Positions 46,209 through 56,875 of a stretch of 64,000 nt of DNA are shown here, one piece after another; positions within the stretch are counted from its first letter, which is position 1; each line of letters opens with the position of its first letter. The DNA lies in NCBI GenBank assembly GCA_965644295.1, contig CBFFRP010000379.1:62001-126000 (forward strand), read 5' to 3'. Source of the stretch: Paraphysomonas bandaiensis (Eukaryota > Chrysophyceae). The notes under the pieces are model-generated. The model ran no database searches. It had not been told where the DNA came from and worked only from the letters and a program-made list of their open reading frames with translations. Both the position numbers and the translations under genes were made by a program.

Positions 46209-49200
46209 ATGAGTGATATCGGTGTCATTATCGACCTTGAGGTCGGATGGAATGAAGAGATTATGCGTAAAGCTATTGAACCTCTTAAAGTAAAGTGACT
46301 CTACTTATATATGTATGTATGTATTTATATGGTACACAGGCGATACTTGATGAAGGAATTAAACGTAGTCCGTTTACTTATAAGGAATATACAGCAACAT
46401 ATACGTGAGTGGTCATATATAATTGAAGTACATTGACTGTTACTGTATACACTGTATGCATGTATGTATGTATCATCTAATGCCTTTCTTTAGTATTTGC
46501 TACAATATGTGTACCCAGAGATCCCCTTTTAATTGGTCCGAGCAACTATATGAAAGACATGGAGAGGTATATTATGCAGTTGATAATACTTTTGTGTTCA
46601 AGTTATTTGATTTTCATATACCACTCATTTTATGGTTTGGCTTGCAGACGATTGCCAAATATTTGAATGACACTGTCCTTCCAGCACTTCGGAATCGACA
46701 CGATATATTTTTACTGCAGGAGCTTGTGCGACGATGGCAAAATCACAAAATTATGAATAAGTGGATGCAAAAGTTTTTTATGTATCTGGTAGGACCATGC
46801 ATCCCACAGACGTGGACTATATATATATACGAAGCATGAATAGAAACGTATTTGAAATTAGATAGTTAATGTTTTTTTGTAGGACCGATATCATGTTAAG
46901 TACAACTCGTTACCTCCGTTGAAAGAAGCAGGACTGCATCATTTCAAAACGGTGGTTTATGAAGCAGTGAAAAAAGACGTCGCCAGTGGCATCCTGGCAA
47001 TGATAAACGAGGTCGGTTTTGTATAATGTTTACTTTTCTTTGGGAATGTATTTTACAATCGATGCACATAACTAATAGTACTGTGCATAATTGTAGGAGA
47101 GAGAGAATGTGGTCGTCGACAGGGATCTTATCCGCTCTTGCGTTGACCTGTTCGAAAGCATGGGAATGGGAAGCATAGATGTTTATGAGAACGATTTGGA
47201 GAAGTACCTCTTAGAGTCATCAAAGTAATCCACAACATTCGTGTGCCATATATTGCAACACTTTTCACATAATAATATATATACATTTATGAATTGCATG
47301 TGCGTACTCTACGCTAATTGATGTGTGCAGAGAATACTACGCACGAAAGGCGGAGTTGTGGATGGAAACAGACTCGACACCTATTTACCTCGTTAAGGCC
47401 GAAAAGGCTTTAGAGAGTGAACGAGAGCGTGTGGTTAACTATCTTAACGTACTATCAGAGCCCAAGCTGTTAGGTGTAATAGAGACTGAGCTATTGGAGA
47501 AGAAGGAAAGAATGTTGCTCGAGAAAGAGGGCTCGGGTATGAGAGCTCTCTTAATAAACGACAAGGTTCGTAACATATGTGGTGGAGGTATTTATGGTGT
47601 TGAAGTATATTCTGTGCATGAAGGAATACTTAAGAACGTGTTCTGAATACACTATATGTAATGCTATTCTACTGTACCTAGTTGTATTGTCATCCCTGTG
47701 ATCTATTTTAACCGATGTATTTGCTCCTAAATGCAGGATGAAGATCTCACCCGCATGTTCCGATTATTCAGTCGCGTCAGGGATGGAGGTCTGAACCCAA
47801 TGGCTGAAATATTCCGTGATCATATCGTAAGTCTTGGCATGGAGTGTGTTAATGCGCGGCGAGCTCGAATTGACAGTCTGAAAGAAAGAGAGAAGGAGTC
47901 CAGTAACGATCCGCAATTCATAAAAGACTTATTGGCCCTGCATGATAAGTATCTGGGAATGGTGGATAATCAGTTTAAAGGTCATGCATTGTTCCAGAAA
48001 GCTCTTAAAGATGCCTTTGCCGAGGCAGTCAATAAAGATGTAGGAAAACACAAGAATGCGGACTTACTATCGTCTTTCTGCGACCAGCTATTGAAAACTG
48101 GTGGAGAAAAGTTAGGGGAAGACGAAGTCGAATCGTATCTGGAGAAAGTGGTTCAGTTATTCTCTTATCTTGGAGATAAAGACATGTATGCAGAAATATA
48201 TAGGTACGAAGTCTTGCCTTTTGTTAAACTGAGAGAAAACATTTAGACTGGCGTAGTAGCTACGGCAATACCTGCTTGGACGATGTTGTATGACATGCTT
48301 TTGTCGCTATACAGGTCTCAGTTAGCTCGCCGCTTATTAAATCAAAGGTCAGCATCGGACGACATGGAGCGACTTATGATAAGTAAACTAAAGCTCCGCT
48401 GTGGAAGTCAGTTCACGGGGAAAATGGAAGGCATGTTGACAGATCTGTCCATTGGGGCTGACCATCAGGTATGCCCAAAGACAGCGAGAACACATGTATC
48501 TAGTCGATGTATTATATGTTTTTTTCTTGTGCGCGATGCAGATAACGTTACTGTTGCATATGTACAGCAATCTTTTGATTCATACTGCCGAGATGGTAGT
48601 CGCCTTGCTTTCGCCGGACCAATGGAGTTCAGTGCTCAAGTATTAACGATTTCCTATTGGCCGAGTTATAAAACCTACGACGTTGTTTTGCCCAATATAA
48701 TGGCAAAGTGCTGTCAGGTCAGTAGATTTCGCATGGGCACATATATTTGCAAAGAATACGTTGTATAATGCGTGCGTATACCATTGCGTGTTAAACTCTT
48801 TGCATGCAGGTTTTCACCGAATTTTACGAGGTGGAGACTTCAAAGCGACGCCTTCAGTGGGTGCACAGCCTGGGTGATGCCATTGTGAAAGGTATCTACA
48901 AGACTAGATCATACGACTTTCAGATATCCACCCTGCAAGCGGCCGCTCTACTTGCGTTTTCTTCGACTGACGGGGAAAGTATAACGCTATCGTACACTGA
49001 TTTAGGTACTTCTATGCGTAGCTTATATATTACACTATATTTTCAATGCGGTGCTGTTTTCATATACTGTGAGAATACGTGGTTGTAGTACGGAACGTGT
49101 GTCTAAATGAGTCTTGACGCAGCGAATATGCTACACTTGCCTGATGAGGCTCTCAAGCGTGTCTTGCACTCCCTGTCGTGTGGAAAGTACAAGATTCTGA

Positions 49201-49844
49201 AAAAAGATGGTCCACCAAGTGCAATTCGCTCTACCGACACATTCACAACTAATAACACTTTTAGGTATACAACGTCATTATATTATTACATTTTGCCTAT
49301 ATAAGGCGTGTACTGGGATATATGTTGATATTATATTTTGGAAGCGGATATATGTGATTGCGTATATATATCTACATGTGCAATGAATATTTGTGTGCAC
49401 AAGTGTATTATGCGTGGTAACTAAATTCCCTGTTTTAGCTCAAAGAGCCTTCGATTTCGTGTACCCATTGCTGCGCTGGAGGAATCACATAACCCCAAAA
49501 GGCTAGAAGATGATAGGGGACACACGATTGAGGCTGCTATAGTGCGTATTATGAAGGCACGCAAGACTCTCTCACATCAGCAGCTTATTGCCGAAGTACT
49601 GACCCAGCTCTCGTTTTTCAGACCCGATGTTAAGGTGCGCACACCTTATTGTATAGTGTTCTAATGCAGTATGTATGAATATTTGCTTTGTTCTGTTCCG
49701 TGGTGTTTGTTCCAAAAATACTTTTATATGAACTTATATGTCAATGTGATACAGAAAGTGCGCCGTCACATTGAAGCGTTAATTGAAAGGGAATATTTGG
49801 AGAGAGATCAAGATAATAGGGACATTTACAAATACCTCGCATAG
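46209..49844 (+). CDS. CUL1: Cullin, CUL1-like (SCF ubiquitin ligase scaffold)
   Basis: Fourteen exons: 46209-46289, 46340-46404, 46494-46566, 46648-46788, 46883-47011, 47097-47224, 47331-47565, 47737-48203, 48315-48468, 48568-48717, 48810-49005, 49123-49264, 49439-49634 and 49755-49844. All phases agree; the product is 748 aa, normal for CUL1. It bridges SKP1/F-box adaptors at its N-terminus and RBX1 at its C-terminus. Early cullin repeats contain [14 protein letters not shown] and [11 protein letters not shown]. The cullin homology region contains [20 protein letters not shown] and [16 protein letters not shown], closer to plant-like CUL1 than to CUL3 or CUL4. The winged-helix tail has the neddylation motif [10 protein letters not shown] with Lys693 as acceptor, and ends YKYLA. 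The SCF role is inferred from family. Confidence 0.95.
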
Positions 49845-50165
49845 CGTTAGTACCTGTGGGCGTGGGCGGGAGAAGTTATTACGAAGAGCATATTAGTGGT
49901 GTACCGTCCTGTCTGTAGCAAGAGAATAACTACCTGTGATAGTTAGCTGACTCTACCCTGACAAAGAGATGAGTTTTAGGTTCTTGCGACATTGAGGAAC
50001 ATAGATAGCATAATGAGATAAGGCAATTACAGTAATGCAATATAGTTGTTAGTGGAATAGTAGTCCAAATGCTAATATATTCACGTGCCACTTGCTCTGA
50101 TGAAAAGCGGCTATCACGAATTCATGTATCTAGTCTTTAGTCTTTATCAGCAACGTATTGCCAGC

Positions 50166-50706
50166 AAGGCTGCATAATAAGTAATTGACGCAGGTTGTAG
50201 AAAAATAAAATTGCAAATTATTATTTGCTTTCTCAAGTAATTGCATTGCAATTAATTTGATGTTAAATGAATAACGTGAGGTAAAATCAATGGTTCTAGT
50301 TTCTTCTGGTTTTCCATTATAAATATCGAATTTTCAAAGCAAAAGGCTATTTCTAACAACATACAATGACTGCAGTCTGCAGCCATCATTAACTTTTTTT
50401 GGAATACTGCATTTGCACTAAAACAATTTCGATGCTGTAAGAAAGAAGATAATTCAGTTAATTGTATGAGTAATTTAGATCTAAATAATTTATTAATCTT
50501 AATAGAGCCGCTTCTGCAGTTGTTCGGTGAATAGTATAATTTGTCTAGAATGAACACATGTTGAGAGTCTAATAGCAAGTTTGAACCTTTAACTAGCTAC
50601 GTGAATTTAGTGCAGCTTATACGAACGCAACTGATGGAATTGAAACATCATGTAGCAACTCACTTTCAATTACTACAATAGTTGACAATTCATGTTACGC
50701 AGCCCT
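50166..50706. mobile_element. Probable hAT-type non-autonomous element (~540 bp)
   Basis: Left end at about 50166 (AAGGCTGCATAATAAGTAATTG, a changed AGGGCTGCGTATC...) and right end at 50640-50706 (GTTGACAATTCATGTTACGCAGCCCT) lie in inverted orientation. The interior is AT-rich with no transposase remnant. The pairing of these two ends into one element is inference. Confidence 0.45.
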
Positions 50707-51342
50707 CTTCCACAATCATACTTCACTGTGCATTCATGATATGAATACAGTACTCTGTATGTCAGGGCTGGAGAATAAAGTATTGATTTGTCAATTGGTT
50801 TGAACTTGAACGAAATACACGACTTATGTCGACTGTCCCTGTCGCTCCATCAGTCTACTGTGTGTGTGTATGTATGTATATGATGGATTACTAAGAGTGA
50901 TATGGTCTCTCGGGATGATTATAATGATATTGATAATGAGAAAGTGGTCTGGATATACCCCCTTAACATGTAGAGCTTATACATATGCATGTATACATGT
51001 GTATATACATGGATACGTGTGTGTATACACATATATATAGAGAGAGAGGATGGTGTAGTGTGGATCTACAGTAGAGTTATACAGTACAGAGAAGTCAAGT
51101 ACAGTCGATATTACACATGGTCTATAGGCTAAGTACTGGATACGCATACTATGATATGGTGATATTAAGTGTGGACTGGTATCATATCTCAGTATCATAG
51201 CACACTTCCTCATAATAAAATTAATGTCTAATACCCCCACTTTATTGACCTGAAAACCTGTTTTCTACCATTTTTCGAATTTTGGAGATGAAAACAGGAA
51301 ATAAAATAAACTTTATACAAAATCATGTATAATATGTACATA

Positions 51343-51434
51343 CAGCCCACTCGCGATATAACGCGATTAGGGTTGGCGAAAGAAAATAATCGCGATATAT
51401 AATACAGGAATCGCGTTATATCGCGAGTGGGCTG
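51343..51434. mobile_element. 92-bp MITE with perfect 26-bp TIRs and TA target site
   Basis: The left arm CAGCCCACTCGCGATATAAC + GCGATT is repeated exactly, inverted, at 51409-51434. TA dinucleotides flank both ends (51341-51342 and 51435-51436), the target duplication of the Tc1/mariner/pogo superfamily. The loop is about 40 bp. No other copy lies in this window. Confidence 0.85.
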
Positions 51435-51854
51435 TACACACACATTAGTAATTTCATAAACTGAATACCTTTTAAAGATTCTCTTCCACATATTCCAACC
51501 ATTTCTTGAAATGTGACATGAATTCTCCATATGAACATCTTCTCTATATGTATGTATATACTGACTGGTGCTTATGTATAGAAATAGACGTACATCTGAT
51601 CCCATAATTCCAAACCAGTCATATAGAACTCTACTATACTATAAAGAAGGTATAGAAGAGAACAACATATCAGTTCATTAGATTGAGTTGATTAAACGTA
51701 TTTAAACGTATTGTTATCACTTCGTTGCATCTTTATATGCAACATTGTATCCATAACAAAATCAATCAATCAACATACAATTTCATAAGAAAAAGTCGTA
51801 TAAGAAGACGACTTTATATTAAAAATCAATTAATTTATATAAAAGAAAGTTAAT

Positions 51855-54768
51855 ATGATTAATATTGCCGGTACAACACCTGTAGATGATCCCTCATATA
51901 GGTATAAGATGCCACGGATCATACCTAAAGTAGAAGGTAGAGGGAATGGTATTAAGACCGTGTTAGTTAATGTATCTGATATTGCAACTGCGCTGAATCG
52001 GGATGCATCAGAAATTACAAAGTTTTTTGGATGTGAATTAGGTGCACAAACGACAATGAGTGTGGATGATGACAGATATATAGTCAATGGTGCTCACAGT
52101 ACGGGTGATCTTCAGAACTTTATGCATCGTTATATAGAGTCTTTTGTCCTGTGCAAAAACTGTCGTTTGCCTGAGACTCATTACAAGATCAAGAATGGGA
52201 TCATCTGTCAAAAGTGTATGGCTTGTGGCTCTAAGGACCCCTGTGATATGACTCATAAGCTTACCACGTTTATTCTAAAGCAACACAAAAAGGCAAAAGA
52301 GTCAAAAGACAAGGAGTCAAAGAAAGACAAGAAGAAGAGCAAAAAGTCGAAGTCAAAGGATGAAGGGGAAGCGAAGGAGGAAGAAGAAGAAGACAGCAAA
52401 CCAGCTGCATCCAAGGTGAAGAAAGAGAAGAAAGTGAAGAAGAAATCGAAGTCGAAAGAGGAAGTTGCAGAGGAAGAAGATGAGGACGTTGAGATGGATA
52501 CAGAGAGCGAGGCCACAGGTACACATTGATTCATGACAGAAATTTACATGTATAGTTGTATGGTATAGTAGTGAGGAATGGTAATGGTGAGAGTTTCTGT
52601 TTGTTCTGGGAAATTGAACCCTCCTAGAAGCACAGTCACTTATGGACCACAACCTGAACAGATATCTGAACTATACCGTACTGTTGTTATGTGATATATA
52701 TGTAGTTGTATGGTATAGTAGTGAGGAATGGTAATGGTGAGAGTTTCTGTTTGTTCTGGGAAATTGAACCCTCCTGGAAGCACAGTCACCTATGGACCAC
52801 AACCTGAACAGATATCTGAACTATACCGTACTGTTGTTATGTGATATATATGTAGTTACATGGTATAGTAGTGAGGAATGGTAATGGTGAGAGTTTCTGT
52901 TTGTTCTGGGAAATTGAACCCTCCTAGAAGCACAGTCACTTATGGACCACAACCTGAACAGATATCTGAACTATACCGTACTGTTGTTATGTGATATATA
53001 TGTGGTTGTATGGTATAGTAGTGAGGAATGGTAATGGTGAGAGTTTCTGTTTGTTCTGGGAAATTGAACCCTCCTGGAAGCACAGTCACTTATGGACCAC
53101 AACCTGAACAGATATCTGAACTATACTGTACTGTTGTTATGTGATATATATGTAGTTGTATGGTATAGTAGTGAGGAATGGTAATGGTGAGAGTTTCTGT
53201 TTGTTCTGGGAAATTGAACCCTCCTAGAAGCACAGTCACTTATGGACCACAACCTGAACAGATATCTGAACTATACCGTACTGTTGTTATGTGATATATA
53301 TGTAGTTGTATGGTATAGTAGTGAGGAATGGTAATGGTGAGAGTTTCTGTTTGTTCTGGGAAATTGAACCCTCCTAGAAGCACAGTCACTTATGGACCAC
53401 AACCTGAACAGATATCTGAACTATACCGTACTGTTGTTATGTGATATATATGTAGTTGTATGGTATAGTAGTGAGGAATGGTAATGGTGAGAGTTTCTGT
53501 TTGTTCTGGGAAATTGAACCCTCCTAGAAGCACAGTCACTTATGGACCACAACCTGAACAGATATCTGAACTATACCGTACTGTTGTTATGTGATATATA
53601 TGTAGTTGTATGGTATAGTAGTGAGGAATGGTAATGGTGAGAGTTTCTGTTTGTTCTGGGAAATTGAACCCTCCTAGAAGCACAGTCACTTATGGACCAC
53701 AACCTGAACAGATATCTGAACTATACCGTACTGTTGTTATGTGATATATATGTAGTTGTATGGTATAGTAGTGAGGAATGGTAATGGTGAGAGTTTCTGT
53801 TTGTTCTGGGAAATTGAACCCTCCTAGAAGCACAGTCACTTATGGACCACAACCTGAACAGATATCTGAACTATACCGTACTGTTGTTATGTGATATATA
53901 TGTAGTTGTATGGTATAGTAGTGAGGAATGGTAATGGTGAGAGTTTCTGTTTGTTCTGGGAAATTGAACCCTCCTGGAAGCACAGTCACTTATGGACCAC
54001 AACCTGAACAGATATCTGAACTATACTGTACTGTTGTTATGTGATATAGTTTATATGCGTTCAAGATTTGTTGAATGTCTATTTTTCTAATCTATACTTA
54101 CTGTTTTAGATGCTGCGATTGAGCAATTCAAGCTCTGGCTGAATAATAATATATCCCCATCTCCGGCTACTGGTGTTCTTCTGCCGAAGCAGCAACATCT
54201 TGCAGCTGTCGTTGAGGAACTGCGGTCGATTCAGACGCTGTCGTCGTTGCGTCCTTCTGATAGGGCTATAATTTACATCGGTGCAACATTTTCCCCTACG
54301 TCCATAGCAGACAATGATGTTAAGAAGCACAAGGATGTGCTTGGTATGCTTGCACCCAAGGATAATGAGATTCAGCAACGTCATCTTATTGCGGTATGTC
54401 TTAAATAAGCATTCTTGCACTCACGCTGTTGTATATGCTACGCCAATTCAATCGTATCTTTTGTAATTTATCTTGAGCAGGCTGCGGAATGGTTCTGCGG
54501 TACTCGCTATCCCGATTTGCTTCGTATGTTTCCTGTGCTGTTGAAGCAATTGTATGATGAAGATTTGGTAGAAGAAGAGGCTTTCTACGCCTGGCATACG
54601 GATCTTACCCGTAATGAGTTTACTGCCGAGCAGAGCATGATAACTCTGGAAACGTTGGAGCAACTCAAAGAAGCTGCCCAACTCTTTGTTGTCTGGCTGC
54701 AAGAGGCAGATGAAGAAGGGGATAGTGAGGACGAGTCGGGGGAAGATGATGACGAGGAAGATGCCTGA
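51855..54768 (+). CDS. EIF5: Eukaryotic translation initiation factor 5 (GTPase-activating protein for eIF2)
   Basis: Three exons: 51855-52518, 54110-54393 and 54481-54768; the product is 411 aa, normal for the family. It stimulates GTP hydrolysis by eIF2 on start-codon recognition in the 43S/48S complex. The N-terminal GAP domain has YRYKMPR with the candidate arginine finger Arg16, then GNGIKTVLVN, FFGCELGAQT and a C4 zinc ribbon (CKNC...CQKC). A long Lys/Glu-rich linker covers about residues 140-220 and is cut by the large intron 1. The C-terminal W2 HEAT domain (EIF4G/eIF2Bε type) includes AAEWFCGTRYPDLL and ends in an acidic aromatic-acidic tail. Intron 1 is 1591 bp and filled by ten 150-bp repeats, far larger than the 87-bp intron 2. 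Confidence 0.96.
52550..54049 (+). repeat. Tandem array of ten 150-bp units inside eIF5 intron 1
   Basis: The phrase TGGTATAGTAGTGAGGAATG recurs at 52561, 52711, 52861, 53011, 53161, 53311, 53461, 53611, 53761 and 53911: an exact 150-bp period with no indels. Units differ at only a few sites (CTAGAAG or CTGGAAG; CACTTATGG or CACCTATGG; CTATACCG or CTATACTG). Units 4 and 10 share the same variant combination. The array nearly fills the intron. Confidence 0.97.
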
Positions 54769-55656
54769 CGACCTTGGGTTATTTATGAAATACTAGCTAT
54801 CTGCTTGGATTGTGGGGTATGGCTGATACATTATTTCTCATTTAGTACGGGGAGCCGGCCTTCGGCCAACAATGAATTGTATATGCATAAGATGATGATA
54901 TTATGTTCTCATATGTGATATATTTAATGAATCATCTCTACGCACCTTGTGTGTGACACATTTGCAACAATTTAGCACGTATGACACTTCTTTACTCGAC
55001 ATTGTGTTAGCTAAAACTCTATAGTTAAGACGTACAATATTACTTTCACCGAAAACAACAATAATTTACACATATTATTTAGAGCTCCACCAAATTGGAG
55101 CCGATCCGGCTTATCTGTTGCTATTGACTATAGACCATTTTCAGACAATGAAGTTCGTTTTAAGAGAAGTTAAGTTAGTCAAACTAGATAGATTATTATA
55201 ATATAATAATAATAAGATTATTATGTAAACGTTATATATTATATATACAGTAACTTCGTCAGAGAAAACGACTAAAAAACAGCAATGGGAAATTGTGACA
55301 GAACCTACAACCGAATTGGTGGATCAAGGCGCTCTCTCATCTGAGAATGTTGTGACCGGTAAACGTCGACGTAGTAGTGGGGTATCGTACAAAGAATAGC
55401 TCTATATTATGCTTGACGGAATACTTGAACTGTATAATAATATATATATATATATATGTGACTTTATTGCTGTAAAACTGATGTGATATGTAATATGCAA
55501 GAAAGTAGTAAAAAATATTATAAAAAATATTCTTCACACAATTAATATTTAGTTATAAAAAATATTCTTCATAGTTAGTTATTGTGCAATTGAAACCATA
55601 TCAAATATTTCACCAGGTTTTATACATTTCACCAGGTTTTGGTATTACCTCGACTT
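54769..55656. other. Intergenic with possible orphan exons at 55079-55399 (+)
   Basis: A stretch at about 55079-55180 reads as coding (HQIGADPAYLLLLTIDHF, then MKFVLREV). After an intron-like AT-rich gap ending TATATACAG, 55252-55399 reads as a terminal exon (KKQQWEIVTEPTTELVDQ...VSYKE then stop). I cannot find a start or link the two with certainty, so this may be a gene remnant or a small gene with unseen exons. Confidence 0.3.
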
Positions 55657-56563
55657 CAGGGCTGCGTATCAATTAATTGAAATTAACTGTCAATTATTGA
55701 AATTTCAATAATTGAAATAGGGATGCTTGACTTCAGCAGGCAGCCCAATACCCCGGTTACCCTTCAGGTGGGCCCTGCCCCGGATGCCCTTGAGGTCGGA
55801 TGCCTGTTTATTCATCAGGACCCAAAGACGTCTACACAAGTGACACTTATTGGTGTCCCTTGTACCACACAAGCATTCGGCTATGAGTGGGCAGAACATT
55901 ATCTGCTGCCTATGTTTGCGGCTCACGTTAGTTTCCCAGAGAGAATCTCTCCGGTACTTATCCCCCAGAACACCACGAAAAGGTGCGAGTCCGACTTTGT
56001 TGAGGGTGATAATGGATGATCTTCCCTTTTCTTTCGTGGAAAAAACATTGACACGACAGAACACCAGGTTGAGTAATATTATAAGATCAATATTAATGAG
56101 GTATATGTAGAAGTCTTGAACTTAGAGGTCGAATGCAAGATCAAAGAAATGCTTCCAATGCATTTCGGTTTGATTGTTGATGGATGGAAGCAAGGAACGT
56201 GATGGATGATGGCTAGTTCAGAATGACGACGGAGTGCAACATTAGATTGATGGTAGCAAGCAGCGGAATCGAGCACATCTGAATCAGCAAACTCGTTGCC
56301 ACAGTATGAAGTACTTGCATGCCACAACAACCAACAAGGTTGAAAGATTGTTCAGTAGAGCTAAGATTGTTGTGACTGATTTGCATTTAGAATTACTTAT
56401 GTTATTACGCATGAACCGTCGCCTCTGGAATGAAATGACAGTTGAGGTAGCTATATTGGCAAGTAATGTAGTTCAGTACTAATTGCAACAATTGAAATTT
56501 AGACAGCAAGTACTAATTGCAATATTAATGACTAGAACCGCAATTAATTGATACGCAGCCCTG
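55657..56563 (+). mobile_element. hAT deletion derivative with both TIRs and a nested second element
   Basis: Left terminus CAGGGCTGCGTATCAATTAA at 55657; right terminus ATTGATACGCAGCCCTG ending at 56563. Between them, 56290-56480 still encodes traces of the hAT C-terminal dimerisation region (VERLFSRAKIVVTD; LLRMNRRLWNE). The segment 55725-56010 is foreign, being about 280 bp of the TTTAGCAATAGG-family internal segment also found inverted at 22440-22700. This suggests insertion into the hAT copy, followed by deletion. Confidence 0.7.
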
Positions 56564-56875
56564 ATACCCACTATACTTGTTTAGGTAAGAAAGTATTTAT
56601 GGGTGCATATTAAAAGAAACATATATCTATAAATTTATACTATTATGTACTATAATTACACATAAGGTTGTGAGATATCTTCTGCAAGTGTGGATCTACT
56701 GATGTCCCTGTTGGATATGGTCATATTGATAGATAATGACATAACGGAACAAGATTTTCACTCTATGCGGATATCTTATAAATCTCGCATCAATCACCAA
56801 TTTCATGTTAATTCTACTACCACACATTTTTCGTAAGATCTTCGTCACTGCCTCGTCAATATATTTCAATACCCT
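56564..56875. other. Short gap, nothing recognised
   Basis: AT-rich 3' flank of the helicase gene. No repeat or gene seen. Confidence 0.35.

Larger units (their letters stand above)
49845..51854. other. Intergenic, AT-rich; two mobile-element copies, no gene
   Basis: 3' flank of the cullin gene and 5' flank of eIF5. It contains the hAT-type pair at 50166-50706 and the TA-flanked MITE at 51343-51434. A GTATGTATGTATATG run lies near 50867. I see no coding signal. Confidence 0.4.

Noticed and set aside
52253-52652. Minus-strand Ser/Leu/Phe-rich frames opposite eIF5
   Set aside because: Antisense of the Lys/Glu-rich linker of eIF5; no independent support.
52550-54049. CRISPR-like array
   Set aside because: The 150-bp units are contiguous with no unique spacers, and the context is a eukaryotic intron.
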